From assembly GCA_029210125.1 (NCBI GenBank), contig JARGPR010000005.1, positions 15,666 through 79,665 on the forward strand: DNA of 64,000 nt. Direction: 5' to 3'. Origin of the DNA: Pseudomonadales bacterium (GTDB taxonomy: Bacteria; Pseudomonadota; Gammaproteobacteria; Pseudomonadales; JAHRWD01). The first letter of the stretch is position 1; each line of letters starts with the position of its first letter. The notes under the pieces were generated by a model, which worked only from the letters and a program-made list of their open reading frames with translations, had not been told where the DNA came from and searched no databases. Positions 58,719 through 64,000 of this stretch are shown here, piece by piece. Made by a program: the position numbers and the translations under genes.

Positions 58719-60683
58719 CTACTCTTGCTCGTCTTCGAGTGCGATCAACAGTTCACCGTTTGATGCCTGGTCACCAACGGCAACCCTGACTTCGGCAACT
58801 ATACCATCTCGTGGTGCGGCAATCTGATGCTCCATTTTCATGGCCTCCAGTATCAGCAAGGTTTGACCCTTTTCAACAGCATCACCTGGCTTGACGTTAA
58901 CGACCAGTACCGCACCAGGCATGGGGGCAACTAAACCTCCGCCAGCACCTTCGAGGTCTTTGAGTGGGAATCTTGGAAGTTCTGTGAACTCGCAATCTCC
59001 ATCGGGGCCGTGAACAAACCAGTCATCGCCACCTGAATTCACTTCATAGTGAAGACGAAGGCCACCAATATTGAGATCAACCGCCCCTGATCCCGCTTCA
59101 ATAATGGTTACATTGTATTGCCGGTCACCAATACTTACGTCCAGATCACCGCCTCGTTTCAGCGCGTAACAAACCAGAATCTCTTCACCTTTGATCACAA
59201 GAGGTGTGGTCTCTGGGGGCATGTGCGAATTACGCCAGCCACCTGGGATGGTGTTGAGCATTTTGGCAACTGCTCGTCTTTTTGCACGGGATTCAACAAT
59301 CACGGCGATAGCCGCTTTGTCGATCTGCTCGTTGGTGAGTGTACGGGTTCGTGCAGGGTTTACCCGTTCAATGAAGTCCGTTGTGGTGTCGCCTTCTAAA
59401 AACTCGGGAGTTCTCAGTGCAGATACCAGGAAATCACGGTTGGTGGTTAAACCTTGGATACGGGTTTGTTCAAGAACCCGCGCCAAACGCGCAGTGGCTT
59501 CACGACGAGTCGGAGCATGTACGATTACTTTGGCGATCATCGGGTCGAAATCGATACCGATTTCACTTCCCGCTTCAATACCTGAATCGAATCGAGCGTT
59601 GCCAGTAGTGGCTGGAACCCACACATGTACAGTACCGGGAGATGGCAGGAAATCCTGCTCGGGATCTTCCGCATAGATACGTGCTTCGATTGCGTGACCA
59701 TTGATGGATAGATCATCTTGCGAGTAGCCCAGCTCAGCACCTTCAGCGATTCGGATCTGCTCTCGCACCAGGTCGAGTCCAGTAATCTCTTCAGTAATGG
59801 GGTGCTCTACCTGCAGCCGTGTGTTGACCTCCAGGAACCAGAACTCATCACCGGATAACAGGAATTCCACAGTACCAGCGGATGAGTAACCAATGGTTTT
59901 GGCAGCGGCAACCGCAGCTGCGCCCATACGTTCCCGAACATCTTCGCTCACTGCCGAGGATGGTGCCTCTTCAATCACTTTTTGGTGACGTCGCTGGATG
60001 GAGCATTCACGCTCAAAACAGTGCACGGTATTGCCGTGGGTATCACCAAGAACCTGAATCTCTACGTGGCGAGAGGAGGTTAACCAGCGCTCAAGGAATA
60101 CTGTGTCATCACCAAAGGATGAGGCTGCTTCCCGCTGTGCAGATGAAATGGCTTCTTCCAGCTCTGCTTCCGTTTCAACAATCCGCATACCACGGCCACC
60201 GCCGCCGGCGGATGCCTTAACCAGTACCGGGTAGCCAATCTCTTTGGCCGCAGCTTTGAAGTCAGAGCCGGCTTTAAGTTCTGCAGCAGGCAGCGTTGGA
60301 ACTTCGGCTTTTTGCATCAGTGCTTTAGCTGAAAGTTTGTCACCCATCTGATCAATCGCTTCTGGCGATGGTCCAATCCAGGTAATGCCTGCTTCAGTGA
60401 TAGCCCGCGCAAAAGCGGTATTTTCAGAAAGGAAACCATAACCGGGGTGTACCGCATCAGCACCGGATGCCTTGCAGGCAGCCAGTACTTTGTCGACATC
60501 AAGGTAGGTTTCTGCAGAGGTTCTGCCCTCCAGTGAGATGGCAATATCCGCTTCCTTAACGAAGGGCGCATTAACATCAGCATCAGCATAAATGGCTACA
60601 GTGCTGATACCCATATCTCGAGAGGTACGGATAATTCGACGTGCAATTTCGCCACGGTTAGCGATCAATATTTTGGTAATCAT
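58719..60683 (-). CDS. Acyl-CoA carboxylase alpha subunit (biotin carboxylase + carrier)
   Basis: About 654 residues. The biotin-carboxylase domain begins ITKILIANRGEIARRI, and the ATP-grasp part has KASAGGGGRGMRIV and EVNTRLQVEHPITE. A C-terminal biotin carrier domain has EAMKMEH, the biotin lysine. ATG 60683 is chosen, three bases after the stop of the beta gene; GGAG is in the sequence before it. Substrate (acetyl-, propionyl-, methylcrotonyl- or geranyl-CoA) is not settled. Confidence 0.92.
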   Translation of the reverse strand: MITKILIANRGEIARRIIRTSRDMGISTVAIYADADVNAPFVKEADIAISLEGRTSAETYLDVDKVLAACKASGADAVHPGYGFLSENTAFARAITEAGITWIGPSPEAIDQMGDKLSAKALMQKAEVPTLPAAELKAGSDFKAAAKEIGYPVLVKASAGGGGRGMRIVETEAELEEAISSAQREAASSFGDDTVFLERWLTSSRHVEIQVLGDTHGNTVHCFERECSIQRRHQKVIEEAPSSAVSEDVRERMGAAAVAAAKTIGYSSAGTVEFLLSGDEFWFLEVNTRLQVEHPITEEITGLDLVREQIRIAEGAELGYSQDDLSINGHAIEARIYAEDPEQDFLPSPGTVHVWVPATTGNARFDSGIEAGSEIGIDFDPMIAKVIVHAPTRREATARLARVLEQTRIQGLTTNRDFLVSALRTPEFLEGDTTTDFIERVNPARTRTLTNEQIDKAAIAVIVESRAKRRAVAKMLNTIPGGWRNSHMPPETTPLVIKGEEILVCYALKRGGDLDVSIGDRQYNVTIIEAGSGAVDLNIGGLRLHYEVNSGGDDWFVHGPDGDCEFTELPRFPLKDLEGAGGGLVAPMPGAVLVVNVKPGDAVEKGQTLLILEAMKMEHQIAAPRDGIVAEVRVAVGDQASNGELLIALEDEQE

Positions 60684-60685
60684 CT

Positions 60686-62317
60686 TTACATTCTCCATGT
60701 GCCGTACTCCTTGGTTCCTTTAACAGGACCGTTGTGACACGCTGACAAAGCAAATGCGATCACGGTTCGTGTGTCTCTTGGGTCAATAATGCCATCGTCG
60801 GCAACACGGGATGTCGCATAAAGACCTTTTGAACGTTCCTCTGCCCAATGTTCAGCAACTGCTGCACGTTTGTCGTTGGCTTCTTCATCGAAGGGTAGTC
60901 CTCGCCGTTCAAAGGCAGCACGCTGGACAATGGTCATTACACCTGCCATCTGTTTTGGCCCCATTACAGCAATTTTTGCGGTTGGCCACAGGAACGTGAA
61001 ACGTGTTCCAAATGCGCGACCGCTCATGCCGTAGTTGCCGGCACCGTAGGAAGCGCCAACAATAATGGTGATATGGGGAACCGTAGAGTTAGAAACTGCG
61101 TTGACCAGTTTTGAACCGTTTTTGGTAATGCCGCCCTGCTCAAAATCGGTACCGACAATAAAGCCGGTGATGTTGTGCAAAAAGACAATTGGCACATCAA
61201 CCTGATTACAAAGTTGAATAAACTGTGCGCCTTTTTCTGAGGACTCTGAAAAAAGAGCGCCGTTATTGCCGATAAAAGCAACCGGGTAGCCGTGGACCGA
61301 AGCCCATCCACAAACCAGAGTAGGCCCGTAAAGGGGTTTGAACTCTTCGAATTTGGAGCCATCGGTGATACGGGAGATCACTTCACGTATGTCGAAAGGG
61401 GTTTTCAGATCTTTGGATACCAGACCAAGAAGCTCTTCAGGGTCATTGACTGGCTCCGCGATTTCCATCGATGGGCCGGGGCCCTGTTTGCGCCAGTTCA
61501 GGTGGGATACCACTTCACGGCATATCCGAATACCATCCATCTCATCATCGGCAAGGTAATCACCAAGACCGGAAATAGTAGTGTGCATATCTGCGCCACC
61601 AAGATCTTCCGGGTCCGCATCTTCGCCGGTCGCCATCTTAACTAGAGGCGGCCCACCCAGGAAAACTTTGGATTGGTTTTTGATGAAGATGTTGTAGTCA
61701 CTCATGCCAGGTTGGTATGCACCACCGGCTGTAGATGCACCAAATATCAGTGAAATGGTTGGGATACACATCTTGGATAGTTCGGTGATTTCGTAAAATA
61801 GACGACCGGACTCAGAGAAGTGAAACATTTCGCGCCGGATGGCTGCTTCAGGGTCACCGCCCTCTTCACCTCGAAGGTCGGCACCAGCTGACTCAACAAA
61901 TTGTACATAGGGCAGTCTGTTTTCGCGGGCAATCTCAAGGCCACGCATCAGTTTTTTGGAGTTGAACGGGTTAAAAGCACCCGCTCGCACCGATGGGTCG
62001 TGCCCAAGAATAAGGCACTCCACACCTTCGATTACGCCAATACCGACGATAAAACCTGAGCCTACGTTGTAGTCTGAACGCCATGCAGCTAATGGGCTGA
62101 TTTCTAGAAAAGGGGAATCCTTGTCCAGTACATTGGCGATTCGTTCTCTTAGAGGCATCTTGCCTCTTTTGCGCAGCCGTGCGGTGGCTTCTTCGCCTCC
62201 GCCCTCTGCAGCTTCTGCATATAACCCTTCCAGTGTTTCCATCAGTTCAAACATATCGGTTTGATTTTGCTGGAACGTTTCTGAACGAGTGTCTAACTTG
62301 GATTCTAATAGGGACAT
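60686..62317 (-). CDS. Acyl-CoA carboxylase beta subunit (carboxyltransferase)
   Basis: 543 residues. The two crotonase-like halves contain VQFVESAGADLRGEEG and IFGASTAGGAYQPGMSDYN, then FLHNITGFIVGTDFEQGGITKNGSKLVNAVSN and IIVGASYGAGNYGMSGRAF, the acyl-CoA pocket. The last part is of the MCC/GCC type rather than a short AccD. It is first in a two-gene operon with alpha, with two bases between them. Confidence 0.92.
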   Translation of the reverse strand: MSLLESKLDTRSETFQQNQTDMFELMETLEGLYAEAAEGGGEEATARLRKRGKMPLRERIANVLDKDSPFLEISPLAAWRSDYNVGSGFIVGIGVIEGVECLILGHDPSVRAGAFNPFNSKKLMRGLEIARENRLPYVQFVESAGADLRGEEGGDPEAAIRREMFHFSESGRLFYEITELSKMCIPTISLIFGASTAGGAYQPGMSDYNIFIKNQSKVFLGGPPLVKMATGEDADPEDLGGADMHTTISGLGDYLADDEMDGIRICREVVSHLNWRKQGPGPSMEIAEPVNDPEELLGLVSKDLKTPFDIREVISRITDGSKFEEFKPLYGPTLVCGWASVHGYPVAFIGNNGALFSESSEKGAQFIQLCNQVDVPIVFLHNITGFIVGTDFEQGGITKNGSKLVNAVSNSTVPHITIIVGASYGAGNYGMSGRAFGTRFTFLWPTAKIAVMGPKQMAGVMTIVQRAAFERRGLPFDEEANDKRAAVAEHWAEERSKGLYATSRVADDGIIDPRDTRTVIAFALSACHNGPVKGTKEYGTWRM

Positions 62318-62822
62318 CTATTTCTCCATCCGTGAGCACATTTATTATTGGTAATGTTCAAGAATATCAAATTCATCCGCTGTTGTGGTGAAATTTATAG
62401 GAGCAAATTCGAGCTAATCGTGACTTTGATTAATGATACTGGATACTCGCTGTATAGATTTCGATTGCTCGATACGGATCAATAAGGCAAGGGTGTATAG
62501 CTTCGCCCGGTTGGGCTCAGTGGCACGGGTATGAGGCTTGGCATATTACTGCCGTTTGATCTGGTATACGAATAAGGAAAGTGGATACGAATCCACCAGG
62601 TGTCTCGGGATGAAAATCGACGAATCGATGCATTCAATGATATAGGCGGTTTAGGAGTAGACCGCATACAGAGTGGTTATTCAGATATCAATTGTAAATT
62701 TGCAGGCACAATTTTCTGTAGCTTGGCAACTGTGGTTTTACAAATTATTGAGTGGGCATGGATACAACAGGAATAGATCATGAAAGCTACGGGAAAACGG
62801 TAGCTTTCATGATAGAACCTAT
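62318..62822. other. Carboxylase-ompA intergenic region, 505 bp
   Basis: No supported gene. The stretch 62580-62760 can be read on the plus strand as a short decayed frame, with no start and no family match I know. The minus-strand frame of about 60 codons at 62479-62667 is low-complexity. The carboxylase promoter should lie near 62330-62450. Confidence 0.45.
62777..62813. terminator. Perfect 14-bp inverted repeat after ompA
   Basis: ATCATGAAAGCTAC (62777-62790) and GTAGCTTTCATGAT (62800-62813), with loop GGGAAAACG. It begins ten bases after the ompA stop. No U-tract follows on the minus strand. Confidence 0.55.
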
Positions 62823-63986
62823 TTACTCAGGCTTGGTTATCTGGGTATTGATTTCAGCCACAACACGACGGTTCAGTTTGCGACCCGCTGCGGTGCTGTT
62901 ATCGGCAGCAGGGTTTGTAATACCGTAGCCAATAGAAGTAACCCGTTTTGCACTAATTTTGTGGTCGTTAATTAGACTGTCGGCAATAGCCTTAGCTCTG
63001 CGCTCGGATAAAATAAGATTCCGAGAAACCGAGCCGGAGGAGTCCGTATAGCCTTTAATCACAACAATAGTATCGGGATACTGAATCATGAAATCTGCAA
63101 CTTTTTTGATTTGATCAAAAAACTCAGACTTGATGTTCGCTTTGCCGCTATCGAAGGTAACATTAAGTTTGATGGAAACATCTTGGGTCAGCATTTTTCG
63201 GCAACCCATTTCATCAATCACAGCACCTTTTGGTGTGTTTGGGCATTTGTCCAGATGGTCCGCAATACCATCACGGTCACTGTCGAGGGCGCAACCAACA
63301 GCATCTACTTTTACACCAGCAGGTGTGTTGCTACACTGATCTTTGTAGTCAACCACACCATCTTTATCGGTGTCGAGGGCACAGCCAGCGCTATCAACAG
63401 GGGTACCCATCGGGGTATTGGGGCAGTTATCCTGAGAGTCTGAAACGCCATCGTGATCTATATCGACAGATGTCCTGTTGCCGCCAAACATCACGTTAAA
63501 ACCAACGGTTGCCATATAGTCGAGTTCGCTGTGGTCAATTTCGTATAAGCCGCGGACATCAGCGCGAAGTGAAATAAGATCAGAAAGAATATACTCAATA
63601 CCACCACCCAGGTTTGCGGTTGTACCATCTAATGTAATGGTATTTGTCTTCTGTTCGGTGTGCCCGATACCTGCAAGCAGAATTGGTTGCCAGTTGCTAT
63701 CGGAGGTGAAGCGGTAAACTGAATTTAACTCTAGTATCTCCGTTTCAACTCTAGGGTCTGTGTCGTTTGAGTCGTAGGAAAATTCAGCCGCCCAATTGCT
63801 TTCAAATTGGTAACCAAAGCCTAATCCCCATCCGAAACCGTCATCAGGAGTCAGGCCAGACCAGACATCGGACATGTTAAAGCTCAAGTGTGGGTACAGA
63901 TAGACCCCCGGTTGTTGTGTGGATTCCGCCTGCGCGGATGAGCATGCAATAATAATTAATGCTGACGCAAATATTTTTCTTTTCAT
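62823..63986 (-). CDS. OmpA-family protein with thrombospondin type 3 repeats
   Basis: 387 residues. The signal peptide (about 1-20, ending SAQA) is followed by an outer-membrane barrel part (about 30-175). Next come several D-x-D-x-D-G calcium-type repeats (DIDHDGVSDSQDNCPNTP, then DTDKDGVVDYKDQC and DSDRDGIADHLDKC). A C-terminal OmpA peptidoglycan-binding domain has IKGYTDSSGSVSRNLILSERRA. It links the outer membrane to the wall. Confidence 0.93.
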   Translation of the reverse strand: MKRKIFASALIIIACSSAQAESTQQPGVYLYPHLSFNMSDVWSGLTPDDGFGWGLGFGYQFESNWAAEFSYDSNDTDPRVETEILELNSVYRFTSDSNWQPILLAGIGHTEQKTNTITLDGTTANLGGGIEYILSDLISLRADVRGLYEIDHSELDYMATVGFNVMFGGNRTSVDIDHDGVSDSQDNCPNTPMGTPVDSAGCALDTDKDGVVDYKDQCSNTPAGVKVDAVGCALDSDRDGIADHLDKCPNTPKGAVIDEMGCRKMLTQDVSIKLNVTFDSGKANIKSEFFDQIKKVADFMIQYPDTIVVIKGYTDSSGSVSRNLILSERRAKAIADSLINDHKISAKRVTSIGYGITNPAADNSTAAGRKLNRRVVAEINTQITKPE

Positions 63987-64000
63987 TGGATATGTCCGTG

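Noticed and set aside
62479-62760. Short frames in the carboxylase-ompA gap
   Set aside because: The minus-strand frame of about 60 codons is Ser/Pro-rich without a ribosome site. The plus-strand reading has no start. No family match.

Overview
The window is a chromosomal segment of a gammaproteobacterium. The diagnostic gene orders are lepA-lepB-DUF4845-rnc-era-recO, ilvBNC-pssA and lptM-lysA-dapF-DUF484-xerC-HAD, which resemble those of Pseudomonas and of marine Cellvibrionales/Spongiibacterales-type bacteria. The genus cannot be fixed from sequence alone. By eye the base composition is moderate (mid to high 40s % G+C), and the N-ATPase operon looks more G+C-rich than its neighbours.

Layout. 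1-1.5 kb: accessory sequence with an 8-bp tandem repeat, a glyoxalase-like protein and a small lipoprotein. 1.5-7.1 kb (minus): translation, RNA-processing and secretion housekeeping genes. 7.3-13 kb: adk, the convergent polyphosphate pair ppk1/ppx, and an AlgP/histone H1-like DNA-binding protein with a textbook terminator. 13.1-19.1 kb: a persulfide-dioxygenase-like metallo-hydrolase, then a plus-strand row of a YfbS-type transporter, yfbR, ppnP, a PlsC-like acyltransferase, a histone-deacetylase-family protein and an FMN reductase. 19.2-21.2 kb: a graveyard of broken genes.

21.4-28.1 kb: a complete-looking N-type (alternative) F-ATPase operon in the order atpD-C-Q-B-E-F-A-G, preceded by a host-attachment-family gene. 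It has three oddities: no atpR between atpQ and atpB, a c-subunit that lacks some Na+ ligands, and an alpha-subunit P-loop with Arg in place of Lys. The operon is bracketed by repeated sequence. Decayed fragments of marR, the atpG 3' end and the aminotransferase 3' end lie upstream, and the intact copies lie downstream. This suggests a duplication or acquisition scar.

28.1-31.9 kb: aminotransferase, divergent marR/eamA with visible operator-like palindromes, and a nitroreductase. 32-41 kb (minus): HAD, xerC, DUF484, dapF, lysA, lptM, pssA and the branched-chain amino-acid genes ilvC, ilvN, ilvB. 41.4-49.1 kb: a DUF4124 protein, an RND efflux tripartite system and metY.

49.3-57 kb is the most unusual region. 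A secreted 1841-residue RHS/YD-repeat protein carries an inserted golvesin-like region arranged as three 'head' segments followed by three 'body' segments, and it has a variable C-terminal tail. Its stop codon overlaps a secreted beta-propeller-like protein. The pair is flanked on both sides by degenerate IS3-family remnants. Next comes a DUF2235 (Tle1-lipase-like) gene that appears frameshifted. The window ends with an acyl-CoA carboxylase pair (biotin-carrying alpha, carboxyltransferase beta) and an OmpA-family protein with calcium-binding-type repeats.
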